A stretch of DNA of 64,000 nt from Lytechinus variegatus (Eukaryota > Echinodermata > Echinoidea > Temnopleuroida > Toxopneustidae): positions 31,847,733 through 31,911,732 of the forward strand of contig NC_054747.1 in assembly GCF_018143015.1 (NCBI RefSeq), read 5' to 3'. Of the stretch, positions 12,175-23,126 are shown in pieces (within the stretch, counting starts at the first letter, position 1; the number at the start of each line of letters is the position of its first letter). A program made the position numbers and the translations under genes. The notes under the pieces are model-generated. The model was not told the DNA's origin and did no database searches. It worked only from the letters and a program-made list of their open reading frames with translations.

Positions 12175-13588
12175 ATGGCTGCACCGAGAAGACTACGAAT
12201 GGCGTTGTTAGAACACGAGCTAGCTCAGGCGAGGTTCCAGTACAACTTGGTCCTGGCAGCACTGCTCGAAGAAGCCGAGAGGGAGCGACAGAGGGCCGGC
12301 AGAAGAATAAGACGTTGGTGGGTGCGCGAGTGGATCCTACGCAGACCTCGTTTCGGCCAGTATGAGACGCTCATGAGGGAACTCGAGGCCGAGCACGCTG
12401 CCGACTTCAAATCCTACCTCCGCATGGAGCCACAGATGTTCTATGAGTTGCTTGACCGAGTTGGCCCCCGCATTGCCAAGACCACAACGTAAGTTTACAC
12501 TTTATGAACCTACTGTCAAATTGTGCTGAAATGTCTTCCATCCATATTTATTCTAGTTTGATTTTATTCATATTTCACCCTCTTCTGTTGCAGGCATCGA
12601 ACCCCCTTGGATCCTGGGCTGAAGCTGGCGATCACCTTGAGGTTCTTGGCGACCGGAAGCAGCTATCATGATCTGGCGTTCGCGTTTCGTGTCCCACACA
12701 ACACCATCTCTCTGTTCGTCCCCGAGGTCTGTCAGGCCATCTACGACGAATACGAGGACGAGATGTGGGCCACTCCCCAGACAGAAGATGACTGGCGCCC
12801 GGTAGCCGAGGGATTCGGAGACAGATGGAACTTTCCCCACTGTTGTGGCGCGATCGATGGGAAACATGTCGCCATCAAGAAGCCCCCAAGAGCGGCTCAC
12901 TTTACTACAACTACAAAGGCTTCTTTTCCATCGTCATGCTTGCAGTGGTAAACTCTGACTACAAGTTCATCTGGGCGGATGTGGGGTCACCAGGGTCGTA
13001 TTCCGACGCCGGCATCTTTAACCGGTCGCGACTGGAGCCAGGTCTGCGTGAGGGAACGATCGGACTACCCCAGCCGGATCCCCTACCAAATGACGACCAG
13101 GACACACCCTACTACATGGTCGGAGACGACGCCTTCCCCCTACGGCCATACATGATGAAGCCTTACCCTCATCGGCACCTGAAACGGGACGAGCGGATCT
13201 ACAACTACCGGTGTTCCAGGGCACGCCGTGTGGTTGAAACATGCACACGTTTGGTATATTCGCCAATCGCTTCAGATGTCTGCTAACAACCCTGGGATTG
13301 AGACCGTCGAAAGTTACCAAGATCGTCAAGGCCTGCATGACCCTTCACAACCTCATGAGGACTCGTTACCCCAACCTTCAGAATGCTGACCTCGACCGGG
13401 AAGATGAGCAGGGTCAGATCATCGCGGGTGCATGGCGAGACCAAGCCGTGCTCGAAGATGTGCAAGCAGCAGGGCACGGGCCAAGATTGACCCGACCAGG
13501 CAAAGAACTGCGCGCATACCTCAAGAATTACTTTTGCAGTCCTGCCGGGAGTGTGCCATGGCAAGATGTGGCAATAAACCAGCAGTAA
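12175..13588 (+). pseudogene. Harbinger DDE transposase, two exons, frameshifted
   Basis: Exon 1 (12175-12488) starts MAAPRRLRMALLEH and ends at a GTAAGT donor. Exon 2 starts at 12594 after TTCTGTTGCAG and runs to TAA at 13588. The product is a nuclease of the DDE_Tnp_4 (Harbinger) class that would cut and rejoin DNA ends. The catalytic acids are visible: Asp in GAIDGKHV (about residue 191), Asp in VGDDAFPL (about 280) and Glu in ARRVVE just before FGIFANRF (about 317). The GSLYYNYKGFFS block is also typical. The frame is lost twice. One C is missing from the C-run near 12882-12886, before the GSLYYNYKG block. A second shift lies near 13230-13241, between RRVVE and FGIFANRF. The copy is therefore probably inactive. 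Upstream, TATATATA at about 12135 could serve as a TATA box. Confidence 0.88.
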
Positions 13589-14617
13589 CTTGTGTCTAAT
13601 ATTGTTACAGTATACCGGATGCAGCCACAGACATTCCATTATTCTTCTCAGGACTTAACGCATTTTTGATGTGTTATACTTTCCATTATTCAGTATGTTG
13701 TTTGCAAATAAATCTGTTATTGGGTAATCTTAAAACATTGCCTTTGCTCTTTTTAATTTGAACACTAGTAATAAATGCCAAAAGAAATCAAACCTGTTTG
13801 AAAGAATAAATCAATATTAAAATACACCAGTATGAATAAGATGAGATGTGTGTAAATAATACAACAGCAACACATTCATTGTGATTGAATTATTTTTAAT
13901 CAAAGAATAATCGTCATTGTATCTTTTCTTTCACCTTTAAAAACTAACCTTTCATAAAGAAAAACACTTGTATCAACCAATATGATTAGCTTTGTAATTT
14001 TGTAATAGGCTTCAAATGATTGCCCATTAATATGTTTTCACCTTTTAAAAAGTATGTGTTTTTTCATAATGAGGAAGGATCTCCATTGTTTACATATCAG
14101 CTAAAGTCTTACGAAATATTAATTTTTACTTGAGTACTGTTTAACTTTTGATCTATGCAACTTTGTTAAAATTAACCAATTTTTATGGTGTGTTCTATAA
14201 AACCTTCTAAATGACATTTTCTTTCCTTCTAAATTAACTTTGTTTTACCTTTTGAGTTCTCAGTTTATTGCTCTAAGATGTTAAAAAGATAAAAACAATA
14301 AAGACAACGACAGAACTTTAGTTTTCATACCTTGGATGTTACCACATACACAATAAATATGGCAATAAACATAAACTGGCACTGTAGACCGCTGCCATCG
14401 AAAGAATATATATCACAAGATAACTATAACCCGACTGGCAATGCTGCCAAAATAACTGTCACTGTGAGTAACCGAGGCTAACTGTCACTGTAAGTATACG
14501 AGGCACACTGTCGCTATAAGTATCCGAGGCACACTGTCAGTACGATCACTAAAACTTTGGACTACTTGACTGAGGTGGGTCTCTGTCAGACTGTGAAGAA
14601 CTCGGCCTGTCCTGCTC
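13589..14617. other. Convergent 3' region of the two Harbinger genes
   Basis: AT-rich noncoding sequence between the ends of the convergent transposase and MADF genes. It includes AATAAA near 13707 just downstream of the transposase stop. No further gene is seen. Confidence 0.6.
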
Positions 14618-16673
14618 CTACTCCTGCTCATACTCTTGCTCCTTCTCCCGCTGCAGCTCTGCTGTGTTGTCCTCGGGACCTTCGTTTGTGACATCACGTT
14701 CGTTCGCATCTAGCAACTGCGAAAGGCTGCTATCTCTTGACCTCTGTGCAGGTGACTGCGTGTTGAGGCTGATGTTGGCGGGTGAAGAAATCTGCCACGC
14801 AGCTTCTGTGATGTTAGACCCTTTGCTGGCGGGGAGCCTGAGGGGAGACGGCAAGGCCAGCAAGGATGAGAGGTCATATGTCGCAGAGGTGACTGGGGGT
14901 GCAGACACTGCCCTGGGAGGCTGAAACATAGCAAAAGCATAAAAATATTATTGCTGTGCAAAAGAAAACTAAAAGTTATGATAGGCATACAGAAACTCAT
15001 TTTTTTTTAAAATATGTACTGTAAAATATCACTATGGAAGAGAAACATGTACCTGGAGCTGTTCATACAGCTGCTGTGGCGGCTGCTGCTGCTGCTGCCG
15101 AACTGGAGGCGTAATACAGGTGATAAACTGCTGCGGCTGCTGCTGTGGTTTCAGGGATGCGGGCTGAAGATACATCGGCTGTTGGTTATAAGGATCTGCC
15201 AGAGGAACGGCCGGCTGTACGATCTGCGGCGGGGGCTTCGGAGGCTGCTGCTGGGGCTGCTGCTGAATCCCCTGCATGAGCGGGACGAATCTCATGAATG
15301 TGGTGAAAGTCTCCAGCTGAAACTGTCTGTACCGGTGTGCCGGCACCTGGTTGTTCGCGCTTGTCATCCACTCCGCCCAGGCGTCACGCTCGGCCTGGAA
15401 CGGATCTGCAGCTGTAGCCTGGGCTACACGCACCTGTGAAGAGAATATGAAAAAAAAATCATGTAATTGTAAATACAATTCTTGCATTTTGTATTGGGAT
15501 GTAAGTAGAAGAAATGACAAAATTTTGCAAGTTTTGTGAAGTATTTACCTTTTCAGCTGCGTCCTGAGTGGCCTTGGCACTAGACTCGAGACACTCGATC
15601 AGCGTCCTGGACATGTCGCTGGCGGATGTAGCCTTGCTCTTCTTGCTGACAGCTCCCGCTCCCTGCGACGTGGTCGGCTCAGACTCAGACGGTGCAGCAC
15701 ACTTCGCCTCCGACGCTGAATCCTCGTCCTCACCAGCAAGCTGAAGCATGAGCAAGCAAAACATTGACATTAGAGTCGAAAGGCGGAAGTGGGATAAGAA
15801 GGGTGTGCAACAGACAGGCAAAGAAAAAACATTAAGACGTTTCCAAGGCAACTTGACAAAATTCTGCTTGCAGATGCTTACCCTCCCACAAGTCGATTTC
15901 TGCGTCCGTGATATGTGATGGGCGTCCAGAAACTCATACGCCTTCAGCTTGAACTTCTGGAGTGACGTAAGGGGGGCTGCCCAGGATCCACTCTTGCCAC
16001 TCTTGGGTCTGTTCTTGAGCTTGAAATGTTCGGTACGGCAACTTGTGAAGTGCCTCTGTATGGCTTGGACTGCAACATACAGAAAAACAAACCAAAACAA
16101 TAAACCAGCAAGACATTTAATAAAATGCTTTCTTAAAGATAAAAGTACCAATGAAATCCGACAAATTTGATAACAATTTCGAAAAATTTTAAAAGCTGAC
16201 AAGGTCTCACCAGAAAGCCCGATCTGTTCGCTAAACTTGTCCAGAGTCCAGTCCTTCAACTTCGTGTTTTTGTGGTTCTCATGCCCAACATCGTAGTACA
16301 TAGGGTGTCCCTCGTAGAACTCTGCTATCTCTTGCATTTGCTCTGGGGTAATCTCCTCTATGGGCACTCCAACGGCTCGCCGCGACGTGGACGCCGACGA
16401 GGAAGAGGACTTGGACGTGGACTTGGACTGGGACGAATGGGAATCGGCATCAGACGCCTCTGACGGCTCCTCCTCCGTGCCACTGGCGCCGCCTTCTCCC
16501 TCTGGTGATCTCTTTCGGGAAGAGGTTCTTGTCTTTACTGCCGGCGGCGCCTTCTTCCCCTTCTTCGGGGCCTTCCCCTTTCTGCTACCTGGTGGCGGCC
16601 TCTTCTTCCCGTCATCCTCTAGTGGTGGCCTCTCCTCTTCATCCCAATCATTTACCCTCACAACTTTTGGCAT
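14618..16673 (-). CDS. Harbinger accessory MADF-domain protein, five exons
   Basis: Minus-strand exons at 16673-16211, 16069-15882, 15740-15549, 15433-15053 and 14920-14618 join with GT/AG junctions into 1527 nt, 508 codons plus stop, with no break. Residues 1-100 are a Lys/Ser/Glu-rich tail (start MPKVVRVNDWDEEERPP). About 110-205 is a MADF domain, with EFYEGHPMYYDV and the tryptophan in KLKDWTLDKF before the intron and QKFKLKAYEFLDAHH after it. About 280-407 is Gln/Pro-rich. The C-terminus is acidic. Harbinger elements encode such a Myb/SANT/MADF partner, which carries the transposase to the nucleus and binds the element ends. It overlaps nothing and faces the transposase gene. Its intact frame beside a broken transposase is notable. 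Confidence 0.88.
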
Positions 16674-16799
16674 CCTTAAATAGACTGTTACTCTAAAGTC
16701 TTTAAAAAGCGTGGTATCCTGAGATGTTGCTTGTATGAATACAACCAGCTGAATGTTGAGCACGGATCTCCGAAGCGAGCGGTTTATATACCAGCAACG

Positions 16800-17200
16800 A
16801 TATCCGGCCGATGTCCGGCCGAGCTTCGGCCGCTGTCCCTTACATCGGTCACCCACCGGTACTATACTTTCCAGGGCTCGGTCCCACATTGGTCGGAGCT
16901 CGGCCGAAACTCGGCCGGTGTCCGTTCACAAAAGCTTGTCCTCTGGTGACCTCAGAGGCATGGGACACCGGCCGATACTCGGTCGTACACCGGCCGATGC
17001 GTATTCCGATGTGGTAAGGATGGGGCTGCGATGAGGGAGCTCGGTGAGAGCCCGTCGAATTTTTAACTCCGAAGTTAAATTTCGCCGAGCTGCCACCGAT
17101 GCGGTTTTTAGCCCCAAACGCCGGCCGGTGACCACGGGAGTCCGGCCGGTGTCCGGCTAAAATCGCATCGCTGGCTCATCGGAACCTCATCGGCCGGGCT
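16800..17200. repeat. Right subterminal GGCCGATGT array of the Harbinger
   Basis: Repeated CGGCCGATGT, CGGCCGGTGT and CTCGGCCG motifs in both orientations, mirroring the left array. The MADF gene starts at 16673, so the array also sits in its promoter region and could couple end-binding to its own expression. Confidence 0.7.
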
Positions 17201-17214
17201 ATGTGACCTAGGCA

Positions 17215-17970
17215 TTATAGTCCCCTGCCGTTTCACTGAGGTAGCAGGCGATCAAATTCCAATGTCCAATGTTGCTGCCACAAAGGGGCCTCACAAAGGC
17301 GTCTCCGGTGTCAAGCCAAGACTCAAAGGGCGTGGCCGAAGTCTAGACAATATCCTCAGTAATAAGAGCTACCTGTAAATCATTACCAATGCTTGCGTGT
17401 AACAGTAACCATTCCTTTTATAAATGTCAGTATTCATCATAATACAACAGGATATCACTTATCATACCATAGTAATTATTATTCATAATGCATTTTAACT
17501 GCAAGATATTTTATCCACTGCAAGTAAGGACAAAGTACATGTAAAGATAATTCAGTGAATTAAGATTTCAATATTCAGAATACACATTTCAAACAGCATT
17601 TGTATTATTACTCTCTAACCTGTCTATCTTTCAATTAAAGTGGAAGAAATGTAAGGGTATAATTCAACTTACAACTTGACTTGTGAAAATAGGCCAAAAA
17701 GGAAGACACAGGTCCTCTCTCTCCAAAAGTCAATAGGCACAGTGCTTGCCCAAGCTATACAAGAAAGGCAACCCTTCACACTATCTCTCACTCCACACAT
17801 CAGCTCACACACTTCCATTCAGAATCGCTCAAGCCAACACACAGTTTCTTTAGAGGTTAATTTGCATATCAAGTCAAACTGTAGCTCCTAAAGTTGTGCC
17901 TGCAATAAAGGAATCAAGAATGCTAATAGGTTAACTAGCAAAAGAACTGAGGGATATCTGTCAAAGAAAT
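17215..17970. other. Unassigned interior of the 5414-18683 element
   Basis: No gene or domain seen. AT-rich with a short Ser-rich ORF that I do not trust. Confidence 0.5.
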
Positions 17971-17971
17971 T

Positions 17972-18082
17972 AGTCACACCTGACAGACGCCTTGCCAAAG
18001 GGCGCTAGGCCACGGTGGGATTCGAACACACGACCCTCTGATTACAAGGCGAGAGTCAAAACCGCTACACCAACGCGCTTCC
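17972..18082 (-). mobile_element. tRNA-derived SINE, head region
   Basis: Read on the minus strand from 18082: A-box-like TGGTGTAGCGGTTTTGAC, then B-box GTGTTCGAATCCC, then a short body ending near CTGTCAGGTGTGAC. The acceptor-stem arms do not pair, so it is not a working tRNA gene. It lies inside the 5414-18683 element. Confidence 0.75.
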
Positions 18083-18685
18083 ATCATTATGAAATTGACA
18101 GTCCACTCTGGACTTAATGCGTGCATGTAATAGCAATCAGTCTCAATCTCAACAGGAGGGGAGAGGGACTGACCTGAAGGAGGGACGCTAAATGTTCTGT
18201 TGACCCCTTTCCCGTCAGCTTACTTCACCCACCGAAGTCATATGTTGCCCCTATTCTCCTTACTCCAATGAACACACTGCTGAGATCCACATTGTAAAGT
18301 TAAAATGCTGCACTAAAGATTGCAATTCACGCTCACTCATGCATGAAATGTCAATTTGATAATTCATGAAATTTGCACCAACAATTTAAATCGATCATGG
18401 ATGACCATTAATTTAATTTGAATTCACTTAAGTTTGTAAGTTCTAAGGGACTCGCCTCTCAAAAACTGACAGAATTCGAATGGCTAATTCCTGCCCACCC
18501 TAATTTTCATACCCTTTGTTTAATTGGGTAGTGCTCACTCTTGCATGAATACTTTTCCATTTTTTTGGTGTCATCTAAAAATGTACTTCACTGGCTTTCC
18601 ATATATATAGTATCTTCCCCAAAGTGACATATTTTTGGTTTGGTACCCCTTTCAAAAGTGTATAACTTTTTTGAGACGCACTGTA

Positions 18686-20415
18686 TATGCCTATCTAATA
18701 AACAATTACTGCAAATGTGAAACGTGCGCTTATTGGGGTTTAAACTCCAAAACGGGACATTCTATTATTTTTTTGTAATCATAAAAGAACGGATGTCTTG
18801 CTAAGGAAAATGATGCGAGGGCAAGAAAATAGGTGTCATTCCAAAATGAAACCAGCATGACCAGACACTTTAAACACGTTTTCAAATAGAGAAGGTATAA
18901 TTTGAATAAAAAAAAAATCATGCAATAAAACACAAAAGAACAAGTGGGAGTTATGTACATCATCAATTAGCTCTTTTGATATTTATGAAGATATGCATAG
19001 AACTGTTTCACTTATTAAAATAATGCAAATGGCACAACTTCGTTATTCCTTGTCCGATTTTGATCATAATTTTTAGTATTTTGTTTCTCTGGTTATTATC
19101 TGTTCAGATCATATTTTTGTTATAATCATATATTCAGATCATATTATTATTGTTAATACGCATGAAGAGCGCTGAAATAATTGATAAAGACCTACTGACA
19201 TGAAACACGGTTTGTTGGAATTTAAGAATGAAATACGTATCTTGCTAATCAAACATTTTGGCTTTTCATCATTTTTTAAAATCACGAACAGGATGCGTAA
19301 TTGCGTATTTCGATGAAACAAAATAATAAAATCCCAAAATTGCGATTAGATCATAGATTCTAGTAATATTTTTTGTATATTAACTTATAAACGTGCACTT
19401 TAAGCCTCTTGTTTCATTCACATTGCTTTTTCATTAATTTCCCATGTCCTATTTGTTTTTGTTCCCACTCGTAACCCAGTGACCTCATTCTGGTTAAGTG
19501 CCTGTGATTGTTATATTATGTTTAGGCCCAAAGCTTTCAAGATGAACTACATTTCTGTGGCCCCATTATTCGGTTTTGTCACTCTAACTATGAACGACAA
19601 CAAAAATTACAGTTGTCTGTTTCCTGTTCTGTTCCTATCATTTTTTTTTTGGGGGGGTGACAAAATTAAGAATTGCGTTCCACCTTTATCTTTAATTATT
19701 AAAAAAGGTTATACGAATACCTACATATGTATTTGGAATGTATTGGAATTTGCAATATTGGTCATGCATTGCTTAGGATCTCAGAATACAAGTCATGTGA
19801 TGCCAGGATGGGGTTTCATGTTTCTTTTACCCTCAAAATTACGTAATTTAAAGTTGTACCGATGAAAGACTCATTTTGACGCAAGTTACTTTTTGGAACG
19901 TTACCTTCCGGCGTGCAGTCCAATAAATTACAATTTTTTACGTCACATTATTATTTTTAAGAGGTAAAAATAATGAAAGAATCAAACGAACTTCAGTTCA
20001 TTCCGCCCCGTTCTACCCTAAGCAGAGCTTCCTATTGCAACCCTTGTCCTATCCTGTTTTCATGACCATAGGATAATTGCGCTGGTAGCTCCGGAGGACA
20101 ACTCCTCTGGGGACAACCCTCGTAAATTTCTGACACCCTGTTGCACCCACAAATGTGTACGCGAAACAGTGTACGCGCAGCGCCCATGATATTCTCTTCA
20201 CAAATAAGGAACGCTTCTATTGGTTAAACTGCCAATATAAAGCTCATTTTGATTGGTAATATCTTAAAAATGGGCGTGTTGAAGAAAAGAAGGAAGCAGT
20301 CTTTACAGAGATAAGAACGCGTTAAGAAGATTTTCAGAATACCGATTTGCAATGATTTTAGCGTCTTCTTATCTCATTGAGATAAGAACAAAGATAAGAA
20401 CGTTTTCAGAATACC
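18686..20415. other. Intergenic with a degraded inverted-repeat element
   Basis: About 18740-19100 carries pieces typical of the inverted-repeat MITEs in this window (CACAAAAGAACAAGTGGGAG, TTGTCCGATTTTGATCA) and is a remnant. The remainder, to 20415, shows no gene. Near 20300-20410 the phrase GATAAGAACG...TTTTCAGAATACC occurs twice. Confidence 0.55.
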
Positions 20416-20830
20416 ACCCCGGGTCTGGAATGAAGACTTTGGATTTATATTATAATTTTTGAAACAACTGGGTCTCGAGAAAAGACTTTTTACTTATATT
20501 AAAACTTTTGAAACAACCGGGTCTGGAATAAAGACTTTGGACTTATATTATAATTTTTTAAACAACCAGGTCTGGAAAAAAGACTTTGGATTTATATTTT
20601 TTGAAACAACCGGGTCTGGAAAAAAGACTTTGGACTAATAATTTTTTAAACAACCAGGTCTGGAAAAAAGACTGGAATTATATTATTACTTTTGAAACAA
20701 CAGGGTCTGGAAAAAGACTTTGGGCTCATATTCTTATTTTTGAAACAACCGGGTCTGGAATAAAGACCTTGGACTTATATTATAATTTGTTAATTAACTG
20801 GGTCAGGAAAAGAGACTTTGCACTTTTGTG
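20416..20830. repeat. Minisatellite, about 45-bp unit
   Basis: Nine head-to-tail units of the pattern GGGTCTGGAAAAAAGACTTT followed by GGACTTATATTATAATTTTT and GAAACAACC. Units differ by a few substitutions and small indels. Confidence 0.9.
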
Positions 20831-20889
20831 CTATATGAACGCATTACTATAGGATTTTAGTTTAGAACGGATTTGCCAAAAATCCCTTC

Positions 20890-21088
20890 AAATTTATTAC
20901 ATTTGTGGGTAAAGTCATTATTACATTTGTGGGCGATCAAAAATTATTACATTTGTGGGTGAAATTATTACATTTGTGGGTAAAGTGTTATTACATTTGT
21001 GGGCGTTATTACATTTGTGGGTAAAGTGTTATTACATTTGTGGGCGTTATAACATTTGTGGGCGATTATTACATTTGTGGGTGTAACA
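20890..21088. repeat. Minisatellite, TTATTACATTTGTGGG unit
   Basis: Nine copies of TTATTACATTTGTGGG followed by either a TAAAGTG-type or a CG-type spacer, the two types alternating in the middle. It ends at a C-rich stretch near 21090. Confidence 0.9.
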
Positions 21089-21089
21089 C

Positions 21090-22085
21090 ACCCCCCTACC
21101 CACGGTGGACAGGCCCCCGTAGCCAGATTTTTAAGGGGTTGTGGTGAGCGAAAGTCTTGAATGTGGACTGTTTGGTAGGTGAATGGTTCATATTATCTGT
21201 ATATAGTATATTCATCCTTTCACAACGGACGTATGGCTTTAATGGAAACACATATCTAACTTCATGAAAGTCGATGGTCATGAGAAATGTTTCTTAATCA
21301 ATAGCAAGACATAATGGTGAGCACTAAGCTCGAGCAGAAAATGTGGGGACTAGACCCAAAACGGTATACATTCAGGGTGCGCTTAATCATGAAATGGATG
21401 GGAATCTTCATGAAGAGCGCGAAGCGCGAGCTGAACATTTTTAACATTCCGCGATCTGAAACTGAACAATTCAAGCATTTAAAAAAAAATCTTGATCAGG
21501 ATCAGTGGCCTAATGAGCCAAAAAAATATGGGGACAGATATGGCGTACGATAAAAAAAATGCGAGCAAAGTGAGCAGGCACAAAATACAGAATTTTTATT
21601 GAAAAAATACAATTTTGTAATAGATATTCAGAAAATGGCTTTCCTTTCCTACTCCCCCCCCTTGGTCATGATTTTTTTTCTTGGGGGAAGGGGGCAAGCG
21701 CATCCAAGCCCTCCCCCTATCTGTACGCCACTGAATAGGATCAACAATTATGTGAGCGAAAAGTGAGAGCTGAACATTTTGATAGTATTCCAAAATGGTT
21801 ACTGGACTTTATAAGCACTTTTTGTAACCATGATTATGAACCAGATGGTATCTAAATGAATAACTGATGAGACCGCAAAAAAATTTCATATTCCAAGCTG
21901 ACTGATTAATATTCTAAGCACTGCTGTACATTGTACATGAACAAGAGCAGGATAGCATCTAACTAAACAATTGATATCAGCGCGAAGCGAGAAAAGAAAT
22001 TTGTAAATATTTGGACCTTGACATCGGTCATTCTGAGCACTTTCTATAACCATGGACGGGTCCGTAAGCCGTATATGATTTAAAA
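21090..22085. mobile_element. Degenerate element with GCGAAGCGCGAGCTGA units
   Basis: Contains GAGCGCGAAGCGCGAGCTGA (about 21415) and several decayed versions (about 21755, 21980), plus TCTGTACGCCACTG at about 21720-21734, the same terminal type as the hAT element at 45026-46515. I read it as an older, broken relative. Boundaries are approximate. Confidence 0.55.
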
Positions 22086-22107
22086 ATAATTCGATTATTT
22101 CAAGGTT

Positions 22108-22803
22108 AAAGGGATGGACCGGGCTGAAAAAAATTAGATCTTACTACAAAAAGTAATATTCACCAAACGAAATGCTGAAAATTTCATCAAAATCGGATAA
22201 CAAATAACGAAGTTATTGGAGTTTAAAGTCCATCAATATTTTGTGAAAACAGTTATGCACATCGTCATGAATATTCATTAGGTGGGCTGACGATGTCACC
22301 CCCCACTTTCCTTTTTCTTGTGTTATTACATAAAATAGTAAATCTTTCATTTTCCCTGCATGTGTAACTGATGTGTCGCCATTTTGATGAAATATGTTGC
22401 GACAATAGATAACTAATGCACTTAATCAGTTGTCAATCCATTTGTTTTAGTTCTTGATAGAAAATATTTAAATAAAACTCATTTCATGTAATAAAATACA
22501 AAAGAACAAGTGGAGATATAACATCATCAGCACACCTGACATGCTTAGAACTCTGTTTCTGTTTGTTTCTGTTTGCGGTAACTCCCGTAGGAACTCGGCA
22601 GGACAGCATTTTTTGCTGGTAAACGCCAAGCTGTTATATAACCAATTACCTTGGAAACATGCTTCATCGGAATAATGCAAATCTTAAAAATCAATAACTT
22701 CTTTATTTGTTATCCAATTTTGATCAAATTTTCAACATTTTGCTTTGAAAAATTTACTTTATTTATATATACATGAAAATTCCCTTCATGGACCATCACT
22801 TTA
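22108..22803. mobile_element. Inverted-repeat MITE
   Basis: Left AAGGGATGGACC and right GGACCATCACTTT are imperfect inverted ends at TTAA/TA sites. Internally ATCAAAATCGGATAACAAAT and its reverse-complement counterpart near 22690-22730 mark the two arms. No ORF. It lies about 320 bp upstream of the receptor gene start, so it may be part of the gene's 5' flank. Confidence 0.65.
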
Positions 22804-23126
22804 ATTTCAAGATTTGGTGTGCGGTAGACCTAAATCTCCGAAAATAGTTTGGACGTTAACTATTGGCAAAGCTATATGTACATTCAGATCGCAACGGACA
22901 GTGCGTAGTACCATCGTCACGGAACATGATATGTTCACGTTACTCACATTTTACCAATGAGCTATAAGCTCCTTGACTTTATCCGATCTCGTATTCCTTA
23001 TCGTATATCATGTTTATTGCTGTGCGTAAAACGTGAAAAAAACTACTCTCGTTTCAGAGAATACTGTTTTTCGTTTTTTATTGGATCTAAAAAAAGTATT
23101 CAAGCCAACAACCAGAGCACAGAAAC

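Larger units (their letters stand above)
11738..17213. mobile_element. Harbinger-type DNA transposon, two genes
   Basis: Inverted ends start GCCTAGGTCACATAGCCCGG on both sides. With one more base (T..A) the flanks are GTA on the left and TTA on the right, compatible with the 3-bp TWA target of PIF/Harbinger elements if the left flank has changed. It carries the two expected convergent genes: a DDE transposase on + and a MADF (Myb/SANT-related) DNA-binding protein on -. Both ends hold dense GGCCGATGT / GGCCGGTGT arrays. It is GC-rich relative to its surroundings, consistent with a relatively young insertion into AT-rich DNA. Confidence 0.9.
5414..18683. mobile_element. TA-flanked element with long inverted ends, enlarged by nesting
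   Basis: The left end reads CAGTGCGTCTCAAAAAAA and the right end is its inverted counterpart, TTTTTTGAGACGCACTG. TA flanks both sides (5412-5413, 18684-18685), as for Tc1/mariner-superfamily insertions. The inverted similarity runs for several hundred bases: the left arm is about 5414-6480 and the right arm about 18120-18683. The left arm also contains a second, diverged copy of its own subterminal unit (about 5930-6300). About 10 kb of the interior is later insertions: a CACTCT-ended element, a Harbinger and SINEs. No transposase of its own is visible. An alternative is two related inverted-repeat elements that happen to face each other. Confidence 0.6.

Noticed and set aside
17972-18082. 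Possible tRNA gene
   Set aside because: A- and B-box are good but the acceptor stem does not form and a SINE body follows; same for 40570-40672 and 2290-2350.
20416-21088. CRISPR-like repeat-spacer array
   Set aside because: Spacers are not unique and the genome is eukaryotic; these are minisatellites.
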